Source of the DNA: BOG-994 sp049514215
GTDB lineage: Bacteria; Pseudomonadota; Gammaproteobacteria; Burkholderiales; Burkholderiaceae_D
Assembly (NCBI GenBank): GCA_049514215.1
Contig: JBEKVI010000013.1
Coordinates: 1-64,000 of the forward strand
DNA length: 64,000 nt
Direction of reading: 5' to 3'
In this document: piece by piece, positions 7,914 through 17,833 of the stretch
How positions within the stretch are numbered: the stretch's first letter is position 1
Layout of the letters: each line of letters begins with the position of its first letter
Made by a program: the position numbers and the translations under genes
Notes under the pieces: model-generated
Told to the model about the DNA's origin: nothing
Databases searched by the model: none
The model's input: the letters and a program-made list of their open reading frames with translations, nothing else

Positions 7914-9305
7914 ATGCCGCCTTCTGAATCACCGAGCATCGGACAGGCGAGATCCGCTCTGGCTGCGGGAGAAGTCGCGCAGGCGCTCAATCTTCTGGAG
8001 CAGGCCGAGCGTGAGCATCCGCTGGCCGCGGACGTGCAGAGACTTCTGTGCACTGCCTATGGCGCTGCGAATGAGCCCGTCAAGGCGGCCGCTTCCGCTT
8101 TGGCCGCTCAGGCGCTCGAACAAGGTTCCGCGCTCCAGCTTTACAACCTCGCCACGGGATACATGCAGCACGGCCAATCGGAACTCGCCAAAAAATGGTA
8201 TCGCACGACCCTCCTGCTAGATCCGGCACTATCGATAGCCCACCAGAACCTGGCTGCCCTTCTCTTCGAGTCGGGTGAATTCAGCCAGGCCCGTGTGCAT
8301 CGCGAACAGGCCTACCAACTGCAATGGATATTCGTCGAGCGAACACCCGCTGCCGCGGCAACGGTATTGCTTCCCAGCGCCTCAGACGTGGGTAACGTGC
8401 CCACAAGGTACCTCCTGCCCTCCGAGGAGTATTCGACGATTCGGGCTCTGGTCGAATATGCGCGCGAGCCCGAGCTCTCGTGCCTGCCGGAACACGACCT
8501 GGTATTTAACGCAATCGGAGATCCCGATTGTGCCGCAGCGGGGCATCCCTCATTGGAGCAGGTCCTTGCGGCAAGCAATCGCCCGGTCCTCAATACCCCC
8601 GGCGCCGTGCGAGCAACCCGGCGCGACCGCCTTGGCGCGCTTCTCAACGGACTCGATGGGGTCATTGTCCCGCGCGTTGATCGAATTGAGGTGCAAACCG
8701 GGAAATGGCACCCCATCGCAGACCGGCTGCGCGACCGCGGCGCTCAATTCCCTCTGATCCTGCGTCGAGCCAAATCACACGGTGGCCAGGGCGCCTGCCT
8801 GGTGGATACGCCACAGTCCGCGCTGTCGTGGGCGCGCGCGGGCGATGCGGAAAATCAAACCGAGGTCGTCTACGCCACAGCCTTCTGGGAAAATCGGGAC
8901 GCACGACACTTCTATCGCAAATACCGCGTCATCTATGTCGATGGACAGGCCTTTCCCTACCACCTTGCGATCTCGCGGAACTGGCTCGTTCATTACTTCT
9001 CTGCCGAGATGGGTGAGGCCGCCTGGAAACTCGAGGAGGAGCAACGCTTTCTTGCCGATCCCCAAACGGCGTTGGGAAATCCATCCTGGGAAACGGTGGG
9101 TGCGATTGGAAGAAGACTCGGACTGGACTACGCCGGGCTGGATTTCACCATCCTCGATACCGGCGCGATCCTGGTCTTCGAAGCCAACGCGACCATGCTC
9201 GTCCATCCCGAGCCCGACGACGGTCCGTTCGCATACAAGAACGTCGCAATCCGGAACATCTGTTCCGCCTTTAAGCGGATGCTCTCGGAACGAATGCGAT
9301 CCTAG
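7914..9305 (+). CDS. TPR-domain protein with C-terminal ATP-grasp (RimK-like) domain
   Basis: About 463 residues. The N-terminal third (about 8-130) is made of TPR-like helix pairs (ARSALAAGEVAQALNLLEQAE; LYNLATGYMQHGQSELAKKWYRTTLLLDPAL). The C-terminal part (about 165-460) has ATP-grasp features: PLILRRAKSHGGQGACLV as the ATP-binding lysine/Gly loop, and LDFTILDTGAILVFEANATM as the Mg-binding D/E-x-N region. Such enzymes ligate an amine to a carboxylate; the substrate is unknown. The ATG at 7914 (GGAGC about ten bases upstream) is preferred over a GTG at 7854, which has no good ribosome binding site. It stands alone and divergent from the repetitive protein at 6975. Confidence 0.78.
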   Translation: MPPSESPSIGQARSALAAGEVAQALNLLEQAEREHPLAADVQRLLCTAYGAANEPVKAAASALAAQALEQGSALQLYNLATGYMQHGQSELAKKWYRTTLLLDPALSIAHQNLAALLFESGEFSQARVHREQAYQLQWIFVERTPAAAATVLLPSASDVGNVPTRYLLPSEEYSTIRALVEYAREPELSCLPEHDLVFNAIGDPDCAAAGHPSLEQVLAASNRPVLNTPGAVRATRRDRLGALLNGLDGVIVPRVDRIEVQTGKWHPIADRLRDRGAQFPLILRRAKSHGGQGACLVDTPQSALSWARAGDAENQTEVVYATAFWENRDARHFYRKYRVIYVDGQAFPYHLAISRNWLVHYFSAEMGEAAWKLEEEQRFLADPQTALGNPSWETVGAIGRRLGLDYAGLDFTILDTGAILVFEANATMLVHPEPDDGPFAYKNVAIRNICSAFKRMLSERMRS

Positions 9306-9414
9306 GACCTTCGCTCAACGGGGAATCCCCGCGCCGCGAGTGCGTCGCAGAATCATCAAGCCCGAAGCAGGAGAAACCGGCCCCGGAGCCAGAGCCGGCG
9401 AGAAGGCGCGATCT

Positions 9415-10665
9415 TCAGTTGGCCTTCGCTACGCCCACGTCTTTCATCGCGTCAAGCCTCGCGAGATCAATCGTGGAAACCGCCTTCTTCAGGGTGTCCA
9501 TATCGATCTTGGTTCCACTGCCCTGCACCAGGAAACGGCCGGCGACAAGCGTCTCGTAGCTACTTGCCGGTCCATTCTTGTTGAAGGTCTCGTGCACGGG
9601 CCGCCCATCGACCTTGCCTATCTTCTCGTAGCCCGTGTCGGTTTGCTTGTCTTCTTCGATGCTGGCCCAGGCGGCAGCCATAGCCAGCATCTGCGCACCG
9701 CCAACGTCCGTGATGGTGAGATCAACATTGCTGCCTTGCGCATCCGCGTAGCGGGCTTCGGCCTTGGCCACCTGCAGTCCGGCGACGCCGCCTTTGGTGG
9801 CCTCCGAACTGGTCCGGGGCAGGCCCGCAGCCGTCTCCGGCAAGAGAGCTTTTAGGACACTTTGATCCACAGGGTCAATGTGGGCCGCTCCACCGGCAAC
9901 GACCGCAGCCACGGCGCTCGTTGCCGCCTGCGCTTGCGCTTGCGTGTCACCCGAGCGCTGCGCAGCCTTCATCTGAAGCGCGGCGGCTTCAATCTGGGCA
10001 GACATTTGGTTTAATTGTGGGGAACCTGGATTCCCCTCGCGGCTGGCCAAGGACGCGGCCCCGAGCCCCCCCACCACCCGTGGAGCTCCCGAACCCAAGC
10101 CTCCCACGGCGGCGGCGACCACCGAGATCACCATCATGACCACGAACGCGCAGACGACGACGGCCAGCGTGTACAAGGGAGCTTTTTCCTGGGGCGACTT
10201 CATGAGGATCGGAAGCCCAAGGAAGAGCACGTAGAGGCTGTAGAGGCTCGCCAACAAAACGAGAATGCTCAGCGAGGGGATGAGGTAGAGGATCCCCGCC
10301 ACCCAGGCCGGTGTAAACGCATACGCCACCGTCTTGAGCGCCTGAATTGGATTTTTCTCTCCCGCAAATTGGGGAGCCAGAGCGTTGACAATGAGGCTGA
10401 TCAGAAAGACGCCAACGAGGATCAGGACGTAGGAGACGATGGCCTGGGACAACGCGAAGAACACGGACGGGCGCAGGTTGACCCCGAGAACCACCGGATA
10501 GCCGAAAAGAGAAAAACCGATGCACTGGGCCACCGGCCCTATGAGCGCGAGCGGAACAATGTAGCCGCGATAGAGGGCTGCCGGAGTGGTCGCTTCGGGA
10601 GCGATGACTTGCCATTCCGTCTTGGGCGTTAGCACAATCTTTTTGACTCGCTCGATCAACTCCAT
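9415..10665 (-). CDS. Yip1-domain membrane protein with extended C-terminus
   Basis: About 416 residues. The first 190 form a Yip1-type domain: ELIERVKKIVLTPKTEWQVI at the start, then five hydrophobic segments between about 30 and 195. A long Ala/Gln-rich soluble tail (about 200-416) follows, with a small folded region near LTITDVGGAQMLAMAAAWA and GRFLVQGSGTKID resembling a stress/secreted beta module. Start ATG at 10665 with GGGAGGT six bases upstream; the open frame continues to 10968, but the upstream part looks non-coding. Function unknown; inner membrane. Divergent from the GGDEF-EAL sensor. Confidence 0.8.
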   Translation of the reverse strand: MELIERVKKIVLTPKTEWQVIAPEATTPAALYRGYIVPLALIGPVAQCIGFSLFGYPVVLGVNLRPSVFFALSQAIVSYVLILVGVFLISLIVNALAPQFAGEKNPIQALKTVAYAFTPAWVAGILYLIPSLSILVLLASLYSLYVLFLGLPILMKSPQEKAPLYTLAVVVCAFVVMMVISVVAAAVGGLGSGAPRVVGGLGAASLASREGNPGSPQLNQMSAQIEAAALQMKAAQRSGDTQAQAQAATSAVAAVVAGGAAHIDPVDQSVLKALLPETAAGLPRTSSEATKGGVAGLQVAKAEARYADAQGSNVDLTITDVGGAQMLAMAAAWASIEEDKQTDTGYEKIGKVDGRPVHETFNKNGPASSYETLVAGRFLVQGSGTKIDMDTLKKAVSTIDLARLDAMKDVGVAKAN

Positions 10666-10999
10666 GACCGGACCTCCCATTGTTGTGTGTTTTTTTGATC
10701 GATTCCAGCATTCTGAGCTTACCCTCGTTCGCACCGATTTGGCAAAGGTTCGCTCGCTTCGGACAAGGCCGCGCCGGGTCCGTCGCCGGCGAGGCGGACC
10801 TACAGGCAGCCGTGTTTGAGGACGACTTCGTTCGGCCGGCGGGGCAGCCCGCCTTCGCACGTGCCCTGCTCCGAAGGCCAGAACGAGACGGTGGCGAAGT
10901 GTAAAGACCCCCCAAGCCGTTGTGGCATTCGCTACGAAGGTTGCGTCGTCGATGGTCGTCGCTGACACAAGCAGGTATTCTGCAACTCCTTTAACTTTA
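10666..10999. other. divergent intergenic region, about 330 bases
   Basis: The region separates the Yip1 gene from the sensor gene and must contain both promoters. No clear -35/-10 pair, operator or small gene was recognised. The start of the sensor could lie as far upstream as the GTG at 10922. Confidence 0.4.
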
Positions 11000-13900
11000 A
11001 TGGCTTATCGCGGCCCATCCCAAGTGCTCAAGCGGACCGAACGTCAGCGGCGCCCGATCACGGACCGCGCCTTGCGCTTACTCTCCGCGGGCTTGCTGTT
11101 TCTCGCGATGACCGGCGCGGCGCTTGCGCAAGCGCTTAGCGGCAGCCCGCCCGTGAGTATTTTGCGACCGGATGTCGGGGCGCCTCCGAGTTCGCTGGAC
11201 ATCGCGCAAGACGACAGTTCACTTCTCTATGTAGCCAACGGCGGCGGGGTCCTGACTTTCGATGGCGAGACCTGGCAGCTCCTGCGGCTCCCCAACGGCG
11301 ACTCTTCGACATCGGTCACGTTCGACGGTCACTCGCGCGTGTATGTCGGAGGCCATGACCTCATCGGCTATTTCGAAAAGGACGAGAACGGTCTACCCGA
11401 CTTCCACGATCTCACTGCGAACTTCACTCAGGATCTCGACGGCCAATCCTTTGGCGACGTCTACAGCATTCGTGTAACCAAAGACGGGGTCTTCTTTGAG
11501 AGCACCTACTATGTGTTTCTTTATTCTCCCGCCTCGCAACGCAGTCGCATCTGGCGCCATCCAGGACGCTTGGGCGCAATGGATATCATTGACAACGAAG
11601 TTTGGCTGCAGTTTCGTGGCGAGGGGCTAAAACGCTTCGCCGATGGCGACTGGAAGGCGGTTCCTGGAAGCGGTCCGCTTTCGCTTTTGAGCAACTCGCT
11701 CCTGCCGTTGCCCGACGGCGGTGTCATCAGCATGACCTCGGATGGAAGCTGGAAGGAATGGTCGCATGGTCGAAGCCGCGACTACGAAATGCCTGCGGGC
11801 TTTCCTTCGGCCTCGGAGTTTAACGCCGCGCTGCTTCTGAGAGATGGTTCATACGCACTCGGAGCCATCGATGGAACGCTTTGGCTCTATCAGCCACGCA
11901 CGCGCCGCTTCAAGAGCATGCATGTCTCCGATGGCCCGCTCAACGGTCTGAGTCTCTCGAATGATGGGGGACTTCTTGCCGTGAGCGATTTGGCGGCCTT
12001 TCACATCAGCTGGCCCGGAGACTGGACGAGCCTAACCCACCGCGACGGAATCAGCGGGACGATCCATAGGCTGCGCAACTGGAATGGACGGTGGCTTGCA
12101 CTGTCGAGCAGTGGCGTCTATTCGAGCGCGAATGCAACCGAAACGGTCGCCTCATATCGAAGACTGCGCTACACCGACTATGATGCCTTCGACATGATCG
12201 TGGTGAACGGCGGTCACGCCCTTCTGGCGGAGAACTTTCGACTCCTCTGGGTCGACGAAAGTCAGGTGTTGCATTCCATCGGACGCCCGGATCTCTATCC
12301 ACGACTTCTGGTGCGATCGCCCAGTCACTCGGATCAGATTTACGTTGGCACCGAGTACGGAGTCGGTATCCTCGAGGCCACGAAGAAGGAGTGGAGGTTT
12401 CGCCTTGACAGGGGCGAGCGCGAGGAGCGGGTGGAAAGTCTCGTTGAGCTTAGCCCCACGGAAATTCTCGTCGGAACCACGCGCCACGGCCTGCGCCGGA
12501 TCCGATTCGATGCGGATCGACAAACCGTCGAGGAGGACCGCCTTCTGGGCGAAGCCGAGGGGATGCACTACGGGCAAATACCGCGCGCCCAGATCTCACG
12601 GCTTGCCGATGGCACGATCCTCGCCTCCACCGAGGCCGGGCTTTTTCGCTGGAACCACGATCGATTCGAAGCGACGACGCTTCCAGGGCTCGAGCTGCCT
12701 GCAACTTTGGCACCGATTCTCACCTTCGCCGCCGGTCCTTCAGGTGAGTGGGCGTTCGGAGGTGAGCTGATCTTCCATAGGGCCGTAGATGCGAAATGGA
12801 GTTCAGAGCAGATCGGAAACGTGGTCAGCGGATACGTGGAGTCGATCGGTTTCGATAGCGATCAGATCACGCTTTTTGGCTGCGCGAGCGCGATCTTGAT
12901 CCATGAAAACCTGGGCCGTGTGCCCCAGGCTCGTCCTCCCCAGATTCAGATGCGCAGCGTGGAATCCATCGCGCCTACGGGGCTCGATAAAATTCTTCCG
13001 CTCGCGCCTTCCGAGCCTATTTCCTTGGCCCACGATGCGGGGATTCTGTTGCACGTCGCCCTGCCTGAATTCAGCGGCCTGGGGCCGTCCCTGTATCAGA
13101 CCCGGCTCAGCGGTCCCGACGGCTCGGTCTCGAAATGGCAGCACTCCAATAGCTATCGCCTGACGCATCTTTTGCCGGGAGAGTACTCGCTGCAGGTCGC
13201 AGGGCGCGACCGCTTGGGGCGGATCAGCGAGACTCCGCCGTTTCGATTCGTCATCCTCGAGCCCTGGTACGCACGCACCTGGGCTCAGCTCCTCTGGATT
13301 GTCCTGGCGATCCTGCTCATCTCCGGGCTGATCTACGTCGCGATCGCCTGGCGCACGATCTGGCTCAACCGGAAGAGGGTGGAACTCGAAAGAGTCGTCT
13401 CCGATCGCACACGCGAACTCGTCAAGGCCAACGATCGCCTCAATGAGTTAGCGCATCGGGACACGCTCACGGGCCTTGCCAATCGCGCCTTGTTCGAGCG
13501 ACGCCTCGAACAGGCGCGCGCAAGCGCGTTGCGCCACGAGACCCGCTTTGCGGTGCTGTTCATCGATCTGGATCAGTTCAAGACCATCAACGACAGCCTG
13601 GGGCACGAGGCGGGCGATCGGCTTCTCAAGGAAGTTTCGGCTCGCCTGTCTGCGCGGCTCCGTCGCGAAGACACCCTCGCGCGATGGGGCGGCGATGAAT
13701 TCATGGTCCTGGCCGAAGATCTGCATTCCACGGCTGATGTCGCCGTCATCGCGCAAACGCTTCTGGAGACGGCGTCGGCCCCCATCGCCTTGTCGGGCAA
13801 TGCCGTCGCGGCCTTGAGCACCAGCGTAGGCGTGAGCATGTATCCCGATGACGCAACCAATGTGAACGAACTGATCCGCAATGCCGATACGGCCATGTAC

Positions 13901-14755
13901 TCGGCCAAGAATCGCGGCGGAAACCAATGGTGCTTCTACGCTTCCGAGATGACCTCCATCGCCCGCGAGCGCCTCGAAATCCTCAATGGTCTTCGGGTTG
14001 CTGCAGAGCAGGGGGATTTCGTCTTGCACTACCAGCCGATCGTGGAGGTCCAAAGCGGCAGGATCATCGGTGCTGAGGCTCTGCTGCGCTGGGAAAAGGC
14101 TCCGGGACAGATCATATCGCCGGAGACTTTCATCGCGATTGCCGAATCGACGGATCTCATCTCGACCATCGGCGCATGGGTGATCCGCACGGCCTGCCAG
14201 CAGGGACGGCACTGGTTCGCAGGAAACCCCGACTTCACGCTGGCGATCAACATCTCTCCGCGCCAGTTGCGCAACGCCGAATTGGTCAGAGTCGTCGAAC
14301 AGGCGCTCGCGGAGTTCAGTATCGACCCCTCGCGACTCATTCTCGAAGTCACCGAAAGCAGCATCGCCGAGGCGGGCGAGGACGCTCAATCGATCATCAA
14401 CGAGCTCAAGAGCCTGGGTGTGCGCATCGCCGTAGACGACTTCGGAACCGGGCAATCAGCGCTCGCCAGCCTGAAGCGCTTCGAATTCGATGCGCTCAAG
14501 ATCGACCGAAGCTTCATCCGGGATACTCCGCGAGACGTGGACGATATGGAGATTTCCGCGACCATCGTGGCGATGGGTCATGCGCTCGGGCTCATCGTCG
14601 TTGCCGAGGGCGTGGAAACCGAAGAGCAACTGAATTTTCTGAAGGACTGCGGCTGCGACCACTACCAGGGATTTTTCTATAGTGCGGCCATCCCCGCCGC
14701 CGAGATGACCGAAAGGCTCAGGTTGGTTTCCGAATCCAGTACCGCTGGCGGATAG
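11000..14755 (+). CDS. beta-propeller / Y_Y_Y sensor fused to GGDEF and EAL domains
   Basis: About 1250 residues. Order: signal sequence (about 24-46); periplasmic ligand-sensing region of repeated propeller blades (about 60-640, DGxxW and G-T-x-x-G-L motifs); a Y_Y_Y-type beta domain (about 690-750); one transmembrane helix (about 762-787); a short coiled coil; a GGDEF domain with intact GGDEF at about 897-901; and an EAL domain with EALLRW at about 1026, EVTES, DDFGTGQSAL, KIDRSFI and EGVET. Both catalytic sets look complete, so it could make and degrade c-di-GMP. The start is uncertain: ATG 11000 has no strong ribosome binding site, and GTG 10922 is an alternative. Confidence 0.9.
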   Translation: MAYRGPSQVLKRTERQRRPITDRALRLLSAGLLFLAMTGAALAQALSGSPPVSILRPDVGAPPSSLDIAQDDSSLLYVANGGGVLTFDGETWQLLRLPNGDSSTSVTFDGHSRVYVGGHDLIGYFEKDENGLPDFHDLTANFTQDLDGQSFGDVYSIRVTKDGVFFESTYYVFLYSPASQRSRIWRHPGRLGAMDIIDNEVWLQFRGEGLKRFADGDWKAVPGSGPLSLLSNSLLPLPDGGVISMTSDGSWKEWSHGRSRDYEMPAGFPSASEFNAALLLRDGSYALGAIDGTLWLYQPRTRRFKSMHVSDGPLNGLSLSNDGGLLAVSDLAAFHISWPGDWTSLTHRDGISGTIHRLRNWNGRWLALSSSGVYSSANATETVASYRRLRYTDYDAFDMIVVNGGHALLAENFRLLWVDESQVLHSIGRPDLYPRLLVRSPSHSDQIYVGTEYGVGILEATKKEWRFRLDRGEREERVESLVELSPTEILVGTTRHGLRRIRFDADRQTVEEDRLLGEAEGMHYGQIPRAQISRLADGTILASTEAGLFRWNHDRFEATTLPGLELPATLAPILTFAAGPSGEWAFGGELIFHRAVDAKWSSEQIGNVVSGYVESIGFDSDQITLFGCASAILIHENLGRVPQARPPQIQMRSVESIAPTGLDKILPLAPSEPISLAHDAGILLHVALPEFSGLGPSLYQTRLSGPDGSVSKWQHSNSYRLTHLLPGEYSLQVAGRDRLGRISETPPFRFVILEPWYARTWAQLLWIVLAILLISGLIYVAIAWRTIWLNRKRVELERVVSDRTRELVKANDRLNELAHRDTLTGLANRALFERRLEQARASALRHETRFAVLFIDLDQFKTINDSLGHEAGDRLLKEVSARLSARLRREDTLARWGGDEFMVLAEDLHSTADVAVIAQTLLETASAPIALSGNAVAALSTSVGVSMYPDDATNVNELIRNADTAMYSAKNRGGNQWCFYASEMTSIARERLEILNGLRVAAEQGDFVLHYQPIVEVQSGRIIGAEALLRWEKAPGQIISPETFIAIAESTDLISTIGAWVIRTACQQGRHWFAGNPDFTLAINISPRQLRNAELVRVVEQALAEFSIDPSRLILEVTESSIAEAGEDAQSIINELKSLGVRIAVDDFGTGQSALASLKRFEFDALKIDRSFIRDTPRDVDDMEISATIVAMGHALGLIVVAEGVETEEQLNFLKDCGCDHYQGFFYSAAIPAAEMTERLRLVSESSTAGG

Positions 14756-14998
14756 CCGCACCGACTTGTTGCGGTTCGTGCCGAAGTGGGGCTACCTGCC
14801 GCTCCTGAGCACCTCTTTTGGATATCGCGCACGCGCTTGGTGCATCCAGGGGCGCTGTCGTCGGGGCGGGCGCTGTGATCTTGCCCGCAGGATCAAGAAT
14901 CGGGCACACTGGGGTCATGCGTGTGCTTTCGAACCTCGATGTAGTGCTCCAGTCCGACTCGGACTCTTCCATAACCCGTCGTCTGCGACGTCACTAGG

Positions 14999-17794
14999 AT
15001 GTCCGGCGATGCGATGACATCCGCTGACGCGGCCTCGGGGCTTCGGGCTGATATCCGGTTTCTTGGCCGGCTCCTGGGCGAGGTCCTGCGGGACCAGGAG
15101 GGCGAAAGCGTCTTCGAACTCGTCGAACGCATCCGCCAGCTGGCCGTGCGATTTCGCCGCAAGCAGGACCCCTCAGCCGAGTCGGAACTGGCCCGTGCAC
15201 TGAATCGGCTCGTTGGCGAACAGACCAACGTGGTGGTCCGCGCGTTCAGTTACTTTTCCCACCTGATTAATATCGCCGAGGACCACGACGTCCATCGGCG
15301 GCTAAGGCAAGACGAACTTTCAGGAGGCTCGCCGCAACCCGGTCAGATCGCGCGGACCTGCGAGCTTCTCAAGGCTGCGCGCGTGCGACCGGATGCGATC
15401 GAGGAAGTGCTTGCGAACGCCCTGATCGTGCCGGTGCTAACGGCACATCCGACCGAGGTGCAGCGAAAGAGCATCCTGGATACGCAAAGACGCATTGCCG
15501 AACTGCTCGCCGCGCGGGATGAGCCCTCGACCGCACGGGAACTCGACCAAAACACACAACAGCTCACGGCCTGTCTCGTCGGTCTCTGGCAGACACGGAT
15601 GCTGCGTTACACGCGCCTGACCGTGGCCGACGAGATCGAAAATGCACTCTCGTATTATCGGCTGACGTTTCTGCCGGAGATCCCGCGGCTCTACGATGAA
15701 CTCGAGATCGCGCTCGACTCGACCTTGCCCCGCGGCAAACGGGGGCGGCGGTTACCCCCGATTCTTCAGATGGGCTCCTGGATCGGGGGCGACCGGGACG
15801 GCAATCCCAATGTCGGGGCCAAGACGCTCGAATGGGCGCTCGCGCAGCACGCCGGTGTGATTCTAGGTTTTTATCTCGACGAAGTCCATGCGCTAGGTGC
15901 GGAGCTCTCGATGTCGACGTTGCTCGTGCCCGCGAGCGCGGAGCTCATCGCCCTGGCCGAGCGTTCTCCCGACCCTTCGCCGCACCGGGCCGACGAACCC
16001 TATCGACGCGCCCTCGTGGGCGTATACGCGCGCCTGGCTGCGACCGCACGGCGTCTCAGTCGTGCCGAAGTCGTGCGCCAGGAGGTGGCCGCTGCAGACC
16101 CTTACGACGATCCTGCTACGCTCGCAAGCGATCTTGCCCTCGTACGCGATTCGCTCGATCAACACCATGGTGCTGCCCTGACGCGACCGCGCCTCATCCA
16201 TCTCATTCGGGCCGTCGACGTCTTTGGGTTTCACCTCGCCTCGGTCGATCTGCGTCAGACCTCGGACGTGCACGAACGCACCGTGGGCGAATTGCTTGCC
16301 GCGGCCGGCGTGTGCCCTGACTACCGTCGTCGAAGCGAAGAGGAAAGAATTGCCCTGCTGCTGGCCGAACTCGCTCATCCGCGTCCCCTGATTCTGCCCT
16401 TTTACACCTACACCGAGGAGACACAGGGCGAACTCGCGGTCTTTAAGGCCGCGCATCGGGCACGCCAGCGTTTTGGCGTGAGAGCGGTCAGGACGGTCAT
16501 CATTTCGCACACCGAGACCCTGTCCGATCTGCTCGAAGTCGCGCTGCTCTTGAAAGAGCACGGGCTCGCGATCCCCGGCCAGACCGACCGCCCGGCCCGC
16601 ACGGACCTGAGTGTTGCGCCTCTGTTCGAGACGATCGAGGATCTGGACGCCGCGCCGATGATCATGGCGCACCTCTTGGCATTGACCCAGCGCATCAGGC
16701 TCTATCCGGATGAGCCGAACGCCGCGCAGGAAATTATGCTCGGCTACTCCGACAGCAACAAGGACGGCGGCTTTCTGACCTCGAACTGGTCCCTCTACAA
16801 GGCCGAGGTGGCGCTCTCTGCGATCTTCGCCGAAGCCAAGGTGCGGCTTCGGCTGTTCCACGGTCGAGGTGGATCGGTCGGTCGCGGAGGCGGTCCCAGC
16901 TATGAGGCCATCCTCGCACAGCCTCCCGGAACCATTCAGGGTCAGATCCGTTTGACCGAGCAAGGTGAAATCATTGCGAGCAAGTTCTCTCACCCCGAAA
17001 TCGGAAGACGCAATCTTGAGACGCTCGTCGCAGCGACTTTGGAAACGAGTCTGGGCGTGGGTCCGCACCCGTCGGCTGCGGCGCGCAAGAAGTTCGCAGG
17101 GGCCATGGAAGAACTGAGTTCCCACGCTTTCCAGAGCTATCGGGCTCTGGTCTATGAGACCGAGGGCTTTGCGGAATATTTCTTCAGTGCCACGCCGATT
17201 CAAGAAATTGCTGAACTGAATATCGGCAGCCGTCCAGCCTCGCGCAAGGGCGGGCGCCGCATTGAGGACCTCCGGGCCATCCCGTGGGGATTCTCGTGGG
17301 GCCAGTGCCGCCTCCTGTTGCCGGGCTGGTATGGATTCGGAAGCGCGGTTGAACAGTGGTTGGCGACCGAGCCCAGGGGTCGTAAAGCGCGCATTGCCAT
17401 GCTCCGTCGCATGGCTCGCGAGTGGCCGCTTTTTAGCACTCTTTTGGCCAATATCGCGATGGTCATGGCCAAGACCGACCTGGGGGTTGCCTCGCGCTAC
17501 GCGACCCTGGTTTCCGACACGCGCTTGAGGCGCCGCATCTTCACCGCGATCGAGGCGGAGTGGCAGCGCACCCGCGATGCGCTGCAGACCATCACCGGCC
17601 GCAGCGAACTTCTTTTTGACAACCCCGAACTCGCGCGCTCGATTCAACAGCGTCTGCCTTACCTCGATCCCCTCAATCATCTGCAGGTTGAACTCATCAA
17701 GCGGCATCGCGAGGGGGTCGATAACGATCGACTCAAGCGGGCCATTCACATGACCATCAACGGCATCGCCTCGGGCTTGCGCAACACCGGATAG
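14999..17794 (+). CDS. ppc: phosphoenolpyruvate carboxylase
   Basis: Anaplerotic enzyme converting PEP and bicarbonate to oxaloacetate. 931 residues, close to the usual 880-930. Key signatures are present: TAHPTEVQR (catalytic His), GYSDSNKDGG, the FHGRGGSVGRGGGP loop and the C-terminal MTINGIASGLRNTG tail, which is essential in known enzymes. The ATG at 14999 is preceded closely by TAGG; ATG 15014 is an alternative. It is monocistronic and converges with the peptide-binding protein gene. The upstream gap (14756-14998) shows no gene. Confidence 0.96.
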   Translation: MSGDAMTSADAASGLRADIRFLGRLLGEVLRDQEGESVFELVERIRQLAVRFRRKQDPSAESELARALNRLVGEQTNVVVRAFSYFSHLINIAEDHDVHRRLRQDELSGGSPQPGQIARTCELLKAARVRPDAIEEVLANALIVPVLTAHPTEVQRKSILDTQRRIAELLAARDEPSTARELDQNTQQLTACLVGLWQTRMLRYTRLTVADEIENALSYYRLTFLPEIPRLYDELEIALDSTLPRGKRGRRLPPILQMGSWIGGDRDGNPNVGAKTLEWALAQHAGVILGFYLDEVHALGAELSMSTLLVPASAELIALAERSPDPSPHRADEPYRRALVGVYARLAATARRLSRAEVVRQEVAAADPYDDPATLASDLALVRDSLDQHHGAALTRPRLIHLIRAVDVFGFHLASVDLRQTSDVHERTVGELLAAAGVCPDYRRRSEEERIALLLAELAHPRPLILPFYTYTEETQGELAVFKAAHRARQRFGVRAVRTVIISHTETLSDLLEVALLLKEHGLAIPGQTDRPARTDLSVAPLFETIEDLDAAPMIMAHLLALTQRIRLYPDEPNAAQEIMLGYSDSNKDGGFLTSNWSLYKAEVALSAIFAEAKVRLRLFHGRGGSVGRGGGPSYEAILAQPPGTIQGQIRLTEQGEIIASKFSHPEIGRRNLETLVAATLETSLGVGPHPSAAARKKFAGAMEELSSHAFQSYRALVYETEGFAEYFFSATPIQEIAELNIGSRPASRKGGRRIEDLRAIPWGFSWGQCRLLLPGWYGFGSAVEQWLATEPRGRKARIAMLRRMAREWPLFSTLLANIAMVMAKTDLGVASRYATLVSDTRLRRRIFTAIEAEWQRTRDALQTITGRSELLFDNPELARSIQQRLPYLDPLNHLQVELIKRHREGVDNDRLKRAIHMTINGIASGLRNTG

Positions 17795-17833
17795 CGTTGC
17801 TCGCGCGTAACGCTTGGGACGTTGCGAAAGAGA

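Noticed and set aside
9306..9414. Minus-strand tail resembling a short PEP-CTERM-like end (Pro-rich, hydrophobic, Arg-rich)
   Set aside because: Only about 36 open codons after an in-frame stop, without a start codon in a useful position and without the PEP motif.
15893..17749. 618-codon open frame antisense to ppc
   Set aside because: Shadow of the ppc coding bias in GC-rich DNA; ppc motifs on the plus strand are unambiguous and the antisense product resembles nothing.
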